Below, one piece after another: positions 42,225 to 53,400 of a stretch of 64,000 nucleotides of DNA (positions within the stretch are counted from its first letter, which is position 1; each line of letters starts with the position of its first letter). The position numbers and the translations under genes are program-made. The DNA lies in contig WSYH01002479.1 of NCBI GenBank assembly GCA_036426205.1, forward strand, positions 1-64,000, read 5' to 3'. Source of the stretch: Ascaphus truei (taxonomy: Eukaryota; Chordata; Amphibia; Anura; Ascaphidae). The notes beneath the pieces are model-generated. The model did not search any database. It was not told the origin of the DNA and saw only the letters and a list, made by a program, of their open reading frames with translations.

Positions 42225-45200
42225 AGGATTGGAAGAGGAAGTCATGCTGATGGAGGCAGCCCATTGTCAGCGAGCAGGCCGGTCCCATTTAGAACATCCA
42301 CCTACGAGCACACACGTGGTGACCATGGAAGAGCTCAAAGTAGGGGCGAGAGGCAGCAGAGACCCTCTTCCTCTCCTCATGACAACCTTGGGCAACCATG
42401 GATCTGCTAGCCAGCTGCTGGGCAGGAGGACAACAAAGACACCCACAGCAATGACGAGAGATGTAACCTAGTCTCATACACTCATGTCAGTCCAACCCTT
42501 TTATCCCCAACTAATGGCTCTCTTTAAACATTTATCCCAATCCATTAACCGTAAGGATCATAGGGATGCGATGAGACGTGCCAGGGTACTAACATTCCTT
42601 CTTTACAGAAATGTGATGTGTATACTACAGGAATGTGCCTTACCTTTTCTCTCGCTCCTAAAACAGGCAACCTGAGGCGTCAGTGGTTCCACGCCCCTCC
42701 TACTGGTCTCTGGGGGGAAACGGTGCAGGACGCGGTGTAGCCATTTTGATCGCGGGGGGGGATGTTTCACATGTTGATTCTGTTCCATAACTCGTCTGGC
42801 GGCAGACTACTAGGTCGTAGACGTTTCGTGGGCAGCGGGAGACCCGATTAGGCATCACATGTGTACGCAGCCCTTTCCTAGCCCCCCCGCCGAGTAATGA
42901 TTCGGCGTCTTGGAACTTTTTCCATCACCATTCGCCCTTCGGCTTCGCACCTTCCAGCAGTGGTGATGGTGGGATTTCAATGGCGACATTGAGGTTGGGG
43001 TGGCGCAGTGCCCCCCCAGCAATCAGGCAACAGATAGATGTGACGTCCAGGCTACTCATGGCTATTATTAGGCTGGGCCATCCCTGAAGGACGCCATGTG
43101 GGATCTCATGTGGAGCAGTGCCGGCAAGAAAACTACTCTTGGTGCCCACGACAATGGTTGCCTTGGTGCTCAGATTGACTCTTTGGTACACCAAGCAGGT
43201 ACATAGCTCACAGACAGCACTCCATGGTCGCAGTACATGTCTCGTACCACAGAGCCATTCATCTCAGACTGGTCCGCCTTGAGGTAGTTTCCCCCCCAGG
43301 GCCGGATCCTGAAGCTGTACTGCGCGCACTGCTGGAAAGGGAGGAGATCATGGAGGAGCTAAACAGCATACACAAGCAGGGAAAGAATACTAGAAGATCC
43401 TGTTTCCCCGGCACTGCAGAAGTGGGTCGAGATCAACCGAAAGAATCACAATGATCCCGCTCGCTTCCATAGATCAAGGCAAACGGGCAAGCCCTCCTGT
43501 GCTGAGAGGAGAGGGGAGCTAATCGAGAGGCCCTTAGCACCCGCCAGCAGAAGCATTCAGTCCCTGCATGACTCAAACGCGTGCGGCTGAACGTGGATAC
43601 GACCTGGAGAAACCAGAGAGCCTGGCAAAAGCACTTTATGTGAATCCAGACGAATCATCTTCCGTTCCAAGGTGTGATGACCTTGATAGAGGGGGTAGAA
43701 ATGCAATCCTTCTTCTTCAGCAAAACTCTCGCCCGTGCCCACAATATGCCCCTGAAGGACTGGCTAGGACAAAATGGCAATCGTGCAAGTCAGCGGAAGG
43801 AGGAAGTTCATGGGTCGTGAAGAGAATTTCTATTAAGACCTCTACTCCCCAAAAGCATCGACCGAACAGGCTGACAAATTCCGGTCAGGGATACAAACAC
43901 CACTCGCCCGCTACAAACGGAAAAGCAGCCATGGTAACGCCCCCCCCTGACCTGTGGAGTGAGCCCCCTAGTCGCAGAAACCAAATCCTTTAAAGAGACG
44001 GGTAGGAACGACACGGGCGAGATTTGTATCCCAGCTGAGTATACACGAAGCTTGTGGGACCTGTATCGTCCCCGTGCACTGCTTTGAGCTTAACAGGAAA
44101 CTGGACAGAATCAACAGCAATCTGTTCCTTCCATTTGTGGATGCCTTCCCGATCTCGCTCTCCGCTATTTGAAGGTACATAATGCCGTAAAAAGAGTGAA
44201 CAATGGATGCTCTTGTACAAACGGAAGGGGTAGGGTTGCGACCACTAAGACCTGCGTCCCATCCTCGCCCATCCTGAACGCGGACTAACAAGATCCATCG
44301 CAAAAGTCCGCTAACGTCGTAAATCAGACTACACAGAATGCGGCAACATCCACAGCATCTCATAACCACCCCCCCAGACCAGAACCATCCGCGGCTCGAC
44401 CCGCAGCCACGACATCGGCAGACAGCCTCGCCCTAAGATCCACAGATAGATCGCCAGATACCACTACATCAACAAGACCGCCGCTGTACCCAACGCGGCC
44501 CCAATCACACACCAAAAATCCCCACCATACACATTGGATGCAGGGAATCGAGCCCGTGTGAGTCGGGGAGGGAGTAGGCCGCGATCCTCCGAGCCGTGTC
44601 TCCCCTGGAATTCAGCACAGCATACTCAGCTCTGCTTTAGAGACGTCGCCCATCATTCTGGCAGGGTTCGCGAGTAGGGATGGGGGAGATGTTCTGTTCT
44701 ATTAGCGTTAATCTGATGTACCCTTGACATTTGCAGTTGTGGCGATCGTGAAACGGATGGAAGCTACCCCTCCCCTGTCCTCCTCAGGGGTTAGGCGGGC
44801 TGCCCTCGTTCATCATCACTCTCCTTTATTGTCTGTTGGATAGAGCTCTTTTCGCTTCGGTCATCAGACGAGACGCAGAGATCAGAGGGATCGTCGTGCC
44901 AGGACCCCAGAGACGCGAAGTGAAGTGCTCGCTCACATGGATGAGTCACCATCTTCTGCGCATGATATCCGATTGGTGAAGACGCTGGTCCAGACGTGCG
45001 AGGATTTCGGGGAAGCTTCAGGGCAAAAAGTCAACCGCGGAATTAGAGACCAAGCAATTTGGGCTTTTGAACCTGACTGCCGACCCCTCACCCCCTTCCC
45101 CATCAGAGCAGGCTCATTCAAATCCTTGTATCTGGTTTGGTTTGTGGGGACGCGGCCGCTGCCCTGAAGAGCTGGAACGAGAGGCCTGAAAAGGGTGAAG

Positions 45201-46220
45201 CAGAAGATCGGATTGTGGCGCCTCAGACCCCTCCACCATTGATGGGAAAAGCTGTGTACTGCTGAACGAGATCCTCCCTGTCCTGCAGTACGTTGCCCAG
45301 GCATACCCGCCTTCGACCAGAAACCCTGCCGAGAATCTCCATGGCAGTGTTCCCTTTGTCTGGGGGGCCAAGTTTGAAAGGGAAGAGCGCAGGTGATGTA
45401 CAAGAGCCGCACAGGGGGTTAGAGAATCCCCGACATCCACTATTGCTGCGCGCCTTCTTTGTAAGCAACTGCGTGCGGATCAACCCTGAGAGACTGCGAC
45501 AAGACTCCTCTGGCTACTCCCATGTCCCGCCCGCTCCTCTCCTGCCGCTCTGGAAGCACTGGGGTGGGACAAGTGGGATAGCTCCATCCCTACAACTGGC
45601 GCAGCGCCTGGTTCTACAAGGAGTGAAGAAGGTTTGTGAGGCAAGCAACATCTGGAGGAGTAAAACCAGATCTGTGGAAAGCCCAAGGGTCATCTACAAA
45701 ATGATCGCATGCTAAAGACATCAGGAATCGGTCCAGTCTCCAACCAACACCTTTGAGACGGTGTGGAGGAATGGGCAATCGAAAAGACTAATGAAACAAA
45801 CACAAAGACTGCCTTGGCAGGCCATACACGGGGGACTCCCTGTGAATGCGGACAGTACCAGAGTCTAAACTCAGCCTCGTGAGGCCACTGCCCCATGTGC
45901 AACCCAGTGGAAAGCATCATACACCTTCTTCTTGGAACTGCCCCTTTGCGCAGGCCTGCTGCCGCGCTGGACACTGACTTAAAGGACTGTTACCGAGAAG
46001 TGCGTCACGTACTACTCGGTGTTCCACGGACTTTTCCACAGGAACACAACCAGAGGACGCAATCGAACCGGTTGGCGTCTAATGTGCAGTTTCAAGGACG
46101 TTTTACTATTCGCCAGGGAACGTTTGATCAAGGGGAAGAAGATGATGTCGTACAGACTGTCGCTCCAACATGCCGCTAAGGAACTATTCCATCTTTGATG
46201 ACGGCCCTGAGGAGGAGGAC
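42225..46220 (+). pseudogene. Tx1-clade LINE ORF2 (endonuclease-RT), frames broken
   Basis: Endonuclease pieces: 'RARVLTFLLYRNVMCILQEC' (42570-42640) and a 'YHRAIHLRLVRLEV' segment (43245-43290), equivalent to the S-D-H end motif. RT pieces: a motif-B-like stretch near 44795-44850, and 'HMDESPSSAHDIRLVKTL' with 'CEDFGEASGQKVNR' (44935-45040), which aligns with the catalytic Met-Asp-Asp region and the following helix of this clade (second Asp reads Glu here). The order and length (about 4 kb) fit one ORF2. Frame changes occur every 100-300 bases. Confidence 0.7.
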
Positions 46221-46558
46221 TAAACACCCCCTCCCCACCCCCCCTACCTTCCCTCCCCCCGCCCCAAAAGTTTTTCTGTGCAATAAAGTTAGGATAAGTG
46301 TGTATAGCATGTCATGTCTGTGGTGCGTGCATACGTAATAAATCACTGCACCGCCGTGTTCGTCACAGTTTTTTTTACTTTTGGGAAACCATTATAAAAT
46401 GATGTGAGTTGTGTGGATATGCACTGCCCGTTGTTAATGTCGCGGTTTTTTTTTTTTCGTTGGAAAATGATTTATGTAACTGTTATAATCTTTTGTAAAG
46501 ATTCGCTGCATAATAAAGATTTTTCAAAAAAAAAAAAGCTGTCTGTGGGTGGGTTTTT

Positions 46559-46804
46559 CTGGTATGCACCTTAACCCTGGCTGTGCTCAAAGCTGTGCCC
46601 ATGCACCAAGCTTAAGCCTATAGGGAACCATGTTAAAATTTTTTTTTGAAGCAAAAGTGGCACTGTGTGCCATTTGCATGTCATTCCCCAGAATCCCTTG
46701 CTGCAGTGGAAGTGCCTGTGTGCTGGGTGATAAATGGTGAAAGGAGGGGTTGCTAGACCTGCCTAAGACATGCAGATGAGGCATACATTTGTATTTACAT
46801 TGGC

Positions 46805-46838
<34 letters not shown>

Positions 46839-46862
46839 ATATATATATATATACACACAACA

Positions 46863-46894
<32 letters not shown>
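46559..46894. repeat. MITE remainder and microsatellite
   Basis: The second half of the interrupted MITE-like repeat has its core in reverse orientation relative to 24780-24970. It is followed by (TA)n (46803-46852) and (CA)n (46853-46893). Confidence 0.75.
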
Positions 46895-47483
46895 CAGTTG
46901 GTCGGAATATTGGACACTGATACAAGTTTGTTATTTCGCTGTGTACCAAATAAATTCACCGTTACAGTTAAAATAATGAATATGGGCTTAAAGTGCAGTC
47001 TATCAGCTTAATCTGAGGGTATTCACATACAAATGGAGAAAGGGTTTAGGAATTAACATCTCTTTAATATGTAGCCCCCTCTTTATCAAGGACCAAAAGT
47101 TAATTGGACAATTGACTCAAACGCTGTTTTCATGGACATGTGTGGGCTTTCCTCGTTTATTTTCACATCATCAATTAAGCAGGTAAAGGTCGGAGTTATT
47201 CCAGGTGTGGCTTCGCATTGGAAGCTTTTTTCTGAGAACCCACCACATGCTGTCAAAGGAGCTCTTAATCAAGTGAAACGGCATCATTAGGCTGCAAAAA
47301 ATAGAAAACCCTCAGAGATAGAGGAACATTAGGAGTGCCAAAACAAGTTTTGGTACATTCTGAGAAAAAAGAACGCACTGGTGAGCTCTGCAACACAAAA
47401 AGGCTGGACGTCCACGAGGCAACAGTGATGGATGATCTTAGGATCCTTCCATGGTAAAGAAAACCCCTTCACAACATCCACAA
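46895..47483 (+). pseudogene. Tc1/mariner 5' half with transposase start
   Basis: This is the same family as 25329-25615 but continues past the terminal repeat into the transposase N-terminus. DNA-binding segments such as 'GCAAAAAATAGAAAACC', 'TGGTACATTCTGAGAAAAAA' and 'GGCTGGACGTCCACGAG' correspond to helix-turn-helix and GRPR-like parts. Single-base losses break the frame. It is cut off at a (TA)n tract; the catalytic DDE region is absent. Confidence 0.8.
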
Positions 47484-47769
47484 CACACATATATATATCT
47501 ATATATATATAATCAAAAATAAATAGAGGATAAACCGTCTGGTGGCTACAAATGCTTTTATTTGTTCGAGATACACTGATCTCTTCTTCCGGTGATGTAC
47601 TACAATGAATGAAGCAAGCAAAAGCTAACTATAAACAGTGTCTATTGGATGTTATGTTGCCCACAGAACGGTAATCATCTATTTATTTTGATTAATTGAA
47701 GCTCGGCTAACACGGTAACTGATACCTCTACAATGTGTGTGTGTGTGTGAGGCTTGTTGTCTCGTCCCA
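47484..47769. other. (TA)n, hammerhead-like motif and unassigned DNA
   Basis: (TA)n at 47487-47511. At 47561-47592 the minus strand reads CGGAAGA, a GAGAT...ATCTC hairpin and CGAAC, close to a hammerhead core but with changes in both conserved boxes. (GT)n at 47734-47749. Confidence 0.5.
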
Positions 47770-48720
47770 CCGCCCCCCCCGGATGTGTACTCTATCCCCA
47801 CATGGCTGTGTCTCTGTCCACCGCCACGGCTGGTATCTGACCCACCCCCCACGCGATGGTCTGTGTTGTCCTGTCGTCCCCAAAAAGTATGGAAGAAAAA
47901 AAGACAAGAAACAGGGGGCGGTGAGAGGGGGATAAAAAGGGGGAGGACAGCATAAGAAGAGGGGAGAGAATAGGGAAAAAAAAAGGATAGGATAAAGGGG
48001 GAGTTGCGGGGAGGGTGCTGCGGATACAGTAAAAAGGCAACGGAAAAGTCACCCGTGCAGTCAACGATATGTTTCCAGCCTAGCATTTAGTGTATACAAG
48101 GGGTACGTCATGGTGGACGGGAAATTTATTTACACGGCTACAGTCCCTCTGGAAAGACAGAGGTCCTTCTCTCGCCCGAAAACACACAACCACCAGGGTC
48201 GCAGTGTCACGACAAACAATGTCCCCACCTTCTCCCTCCTCCGCTATTCTCGGCACCGCTGTGGACGCCCCGTCCGACGCCGGCATCTGCAATTGACAAT
48301 AAGTAAGCTGGAAGGGGTTTCGCTTGATTTAGCGTCACGAATGGAGTAGTACATCTCCACCATCTTTTTGTCTAAACGTAGATGTCACAAACACTCAAAA
48401 TGGGACCAATAATTATCCCCAAACCTTTATATCATCAAGTCGCGTGCATACCATTTACTTTTGTATTACCTCCACTCCCCCCGCTTTTCCCCCCCCCCGC
48501 CGTTCCCGCGTACTCGTGCGTCCCATTCTCTTCCCCCCCTCCGACCCACGCCAGGCTGTGTCTCTGCCCCCCACCCCGGCTGTGTCTATGTCCGTCCGTC
48601 CCCCCCCCGCTGCTGTGTCTCTGTCCCATTTTTCCCCCCGGGCTGTGTCTCATGTCCCCTCCACGCCCCCCCCCGGCTGTTTGTCTCGGTCCCACCCACC
48701 CCCCCGCATAAAGCGTTGTA
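47770..48720. repeat. C-rich minisatellite regions and unassigned DNA
   Basis: GGCTGTGTCTCTGTCC-type units occur at 47770-47830 and 48545-48700 (irregular spacing, long C runs). Between them is a purine-rich stretch (47885-48010) and about 500 bp that I cannot assign. The unit is the one at 25829-25874. Confidence 0.65.
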
Positions 48721-50400
48721 AAACTATTACAATCTTTCGCCACTTTAGCGGTCCTGCCCAGAGATTATCTTGGAAGGGCAAGAAATCACAGTGGCGCGAT
48801 CTCGCACATAAATCTCTTGTAAAAGGTTTGTGTTCTAGCTGACTCTTTTCCCCCCAGCCCCTTTCTCTCCCTTCTCCCAACCACACTCCGTTTCGTAACC
48901 TTCCCATCCTTGCTTCTCAACCCTATTCGTAATCCGTCTTTTTTTCTTTAGTCAGTTGCCTACTGTCCCACCCCGACTTTACCGTCTTTTCCCTCCCTCC
49001 TAGGTCCCCTGCGTACCTTCGCACGACATAAAGTCTGTCCTTATTTACCCCACTTAACGTACGTGATAGATATTACACCTTCCAGCCAAAGCATTTTGAG
49101 GATGCAGACGAATTGTCACTAGCAGCTGCCCACCCCTTCCGCCTCTCCTTCAATGGCAGTTTGTGGGACTATATCGCTCCCCCCTGCTGTGTCAGAATTT
49201 CGCATTCGCCGTTCCCATATTGTTTAAAGCTAGGCCTTCCCTAAGTAGCACATAGGCCTTTTTCGCCTTATTTGTCAACGATTTGTCCTTATTTCCCCAT
49301 AAATCGGACATGCTAATTATTGTTATCCTATAATAAAGCTAACAACTCATTGTCAGGGTAGCTCCACTCTCGCCCACTGTGTTCAGGTTATGGCGAATCA
49401 TTGATCCTTTTAAATCTCCTATCCTAATGCTTTTTTTTTTCCTTCCCTCCTCCCTCCTTTCCCCTCCATCCCTCCGCAGCCATCTTTCCCCCCCCTCTTC
49501 CCCACCCTCCGCCATTCTCTTCCTCCCTTATCGTTCTCCTCTCCCCTCCCTTTCCCTCTTCCCGTTTCCCCAATCCTTCCCTTTCTTGACCTCTCTTTTC
49601 CCCAAACGAATGTCTTGTCTCTGTCTTGTCCACTCACAATTTCCGCCGATTGTTGTTATATGGTCCCCATGGTCTGTGTCTCTTTTACAGCTCCATTCTT
49701 TTCTTTCGGTCTATGTCTATGTCACCCGCAAGTAACACATTCCCTTTCATTGACTGTTATATGCGTGACCTTACATCTAACCCGCCTTACTCCCGCTACT
49801 TTGACTTGTCCATATTCCTGCTGCCCACAGGCCGTGGTATAGGTTTGGATCGAGCTGCTCCCAGCCTGTTTCTGATCATTCTGGTGGATCGGATAGTTTT
49901 ATCTACCTGTTTACGTAACATCGACCTCCTTTAGGCAAGTGGGAGCCTGTGACCCCTCCCGAGCCCAGCTGGACCAGTCTCTTACGCAGGGAACGGGGTT
50001 AATGGTCCACCCACGCACGATCTGCAGCACTTTTCTGTCGGCAGGGCGCAGGGCTTAACTGATGAGCTGATCTCTGTTTTCACTGTTAGTCGCTCATTTA
50101 TTTGTACGGAGGAAGGCAAGATTTCAATTACACATGTATAGTATTCCAGCTTATATACACAACCCTGTATCACCACCCATGTCTCTGCCATTAAATGTGG
50201 GTCCTTTCTGTATAATCATAGCTCCTGGCCTACTCACGGTTCTGCCTCTATACCAGACTACATCTATAGGGTCTCTTCAAGCTCGGAGATCCCCTAGTAA
50301 GAGAAGACCTCTGATATATCCGCTTACTCCAGAAGGCCTTTCTTTCCCAGAGGGAGCAGACCCCCCTCTCCCGACCTGAGAGGAGTATGAAGAGGGACTG
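48721..50400. other. Unassigned region
   Basis: Pyrimidine-rich DNA (49440-49600) and otherwise unremarkable sequence. Open frames are short (up to 118 codons) and low-complexity. I recognise no gene, RNA or element. Confidence 0.4.
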
Positions 50401-50404
50401 GTGC

Positions 50405-53400
50405 CCGCCACCTCTCGACATTGATGACCCTGTTTGTGTGACCATGACCTTACCCTGTCCACCCCGTACGAACCCCATTATTGACCCCTGTGCGCCCCTC
50501 CACCAAGACATTGCTGTGACCTCCCCCTTCTACTATAACCATGTCACTTCTCCGACATTATGACCCGTGACGATGACACAACTCCCACATTGGAACATTT
50601 GACACTGCGCCTTCTCCATTCTGGTGACCTCGTGACCCTGTCACTTCGTGTATTCTCGACATGTGAGGACCCTCCACCTCTTACATTTGGGACTGCCACC
50701 TAGTACCATGGCAGACACTGCCCACCTCTGACATTTGGGACCCTGCCCCCTATGAACTCCTGTGACCCTGCCCTCCTATGATGATTGGGAACATCCTGCC
50801 GCTCCTGATCATTGGACATTGCCGCTTTGACATCTGGGACAGTGAGCCTTGACATATTGGGCACTCTTGCCACGCCTATCCGACACTTGTGACCTTGCCG
50901 GCCTCTGACATTGAGGACCCCTTGCCATACCTCTGACATGGTGGGACCTTGCCCCCTCGGTATCATTGCCTCGACCTTGAACCTCTGACATTGGGACCCC
51001 TGCACACACCCTCTGACAGTGGGACCCTGCCTCTCTGACATTGGACTGCCCGAACTCTGACATTGTGACCTTGCCACCTCCTCTGACCATCTGGTGTGTG
51101 ACCCTGACAATCTATGACCTTGGGACCTTCGCCATCCCTACTGACATTGGGACACGCCCTCTGCAAATTGGGACATTGCCTGACTATGACATTGTGGACC
51201 CTGCCACCTCGACATTGTGAAACTTGCACGCTATCTGAGAATTGGGAACGTCGCCGCCTACTGACATTGTGACCTTTGACGCCTCCTGACATTGGGACCT
51301 TGCCTTTTCCTTACATTGGACCTGCCGCCTCCGACATCTTGTCGACCCTTGTACGCCCTCCCGAATTGGGACCCTGAATCCTTTGACAATTGTGACATGC
51401 CGCCTCTGACATTGTGACCCTGTCCGCCTTGACATTGTGACCCTTTTGCCGCCTCTGACATTGGGGACCCCTGCCTGCCGCCTCTCGAAATTGTGACACC
51501 TGCCGACCCTAGACCATTGGGACCCTAGCACACCCTCTGACATTTGGGACCCTGCCCCCTCTGAATTGGACCCTGCCGCCTCTGACCATTTTTTTTTGGG
51601 ACCATGCCACCTCTGACATGGGACCCTGACGACTCTGAATTGGGACCCGCCGCCACTCTGACATTTGACCCTTGCGCCTATGACAATGGGGACTTCCCGC
51701 CTCTGACATGGGACCAGCTGGCCTGTCCACTGACATCCGGTGAGCTCTTGACGACCTAAACATCCGACCTTTGGGACCTTGACGCCCTCTGACCTTGGCG
51801 TACCTCGCCGACTCTCGACCATTGTGACCTTGCCTCTCTCGACATTGGACCGTGCCGACTCTGACATGGACCTTGCCGCCTCTGACATTGTGACCCTGCC
51901 TCCTATGAACATGTGACCTGACGACTCTGGAACATTGGGACCCTGCCGCTCCTGATCATTGTGACCCTGCCACTCTGACATTTGGTCGAGACCTCTATGA
52001 CAACCTTATGACAGTTGTGGACCACGGGGTTAAACGATATGTTTTTCGATTCTGCCACCCCTCTGCCTGTACTCGACCCCCCTTCTGTGACAGTATCCCC
52101 GCCACTCATGACATTGTGATCACACTGTGTTCCCGCCACCTGATACTCCGACAGTTGGGACCCTGTTTCCCAAAAGTATCCCCGACATCGGGGACCCCCC
52201 CTGCCACCTCTGCATTGAGAATGCCCGGCACACACCTCCTCTGACATTGGGCACATTGGGATCTGCAGACTCCTCCCTATGAATGAGAGAACATTGGCCA
52301 CCTCTGACATCGGGGACGTCCCCCTGCCCCCGGCCTCTGATTGTCACTAGTGATTTTGCCCTGCACACATTGGACAGTTGGGACCCTCCCAACTCTGACA
52401 TTGGGCGACCCTGCCACCTCTCTGACATTGGGAACCCATGCCGCTCTGACATTGTATCTGACCCTTTGCCCTCTCTGACATTGTGACCATGCGAGCTCGG
52501 ACAGTTGGGACCTTGCCACCTCTGACATGGGACCCTCGCCACCTCGACATGTGGACCTTGCGCCTCGTTGACATTGGGACCTTGCCGTTCCTGGAGACAT
52601 TTTGGGTGACCTTGCCACCCTCTGAAATTGTGACTTGCGCCTATCTGACATTGGGACCTTGCGCCTATGACATTGGGACCCTGCCGCCTTGATACATTGG
52701 TGCCCTGCCGACTCTGACATTGTCGGGACACTCGCCACCTCGGACCACTATTGGGACACTGCAGCCTCTGACATGGACGACTGGCCGCCTCTGACATCTG
52801 CGGACCCTTGCACACTCTGACAGTGGATTCATTGCCGCTTTGAACATGGGGGCCCCCCTTTGCCCGCAGTCTGACATTGGGCACTCCCTTGCTGGGACCT
52901 GCCTTTGACATTGGGACGCTCGGCCGCCCTCTGACATTGTGACCTTGCACCTCTGACAATTGTGGACACCCTGCCAACCCCTCTGCCATTGGGACCTCTG
53001 GCCACCTCTGACTCATGCTGACTGCCACCTCTGACATTGGGACACCTGCGACCTCTGACATGGGAGGACCTCTGAACTGTCTGACAATTGTGACCTTGCC
53101 GCTCCTTCGACATTGGAGAGCTCCTTGCCCGCCTCTGAACATGGCCTGCCAGCCTCCCACCTCTGACATTGGGGACGTTGCCTCTTATGACCACTTGAAC
53201 CCTGCCTCTGACACTTGACAGCCTCGCCTTGGAAATTGGACCTGCCCTCTGCTGTGCCTTGCCGCCTTATGACCATTGTGACTGCGTACCCTCCGCTGTG
53301 CATGCCGCCCTCTGCTTACATTGGGACCTGCCACTCTGACCTTGGACCCTGCGCCACCTATGACATTGGACCCTTCTGCCATCTTGACATTGGGAACCCT

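Larger units (their letters stand above)
40603..46558 (+). mobile_element. Full-length Tx1-clade LINE with target duplications
   Basis: An identical stretch of about 22 bp (core GCTGTCTGTGGGTGGG) is at 40603-40624 and 46537-46558. Between them lies a 5.9-kb plus-strand LINE ending in TAATAAAG and a 12-A tail (46526-46537). A perfect duplication and tail mean a recent insertion, yet no ORF exceeds about 160 codons. This points to consensus errors rather than decay. The interrupted sequence on either side is the MITE-like repeat. Confidence 0.85.
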
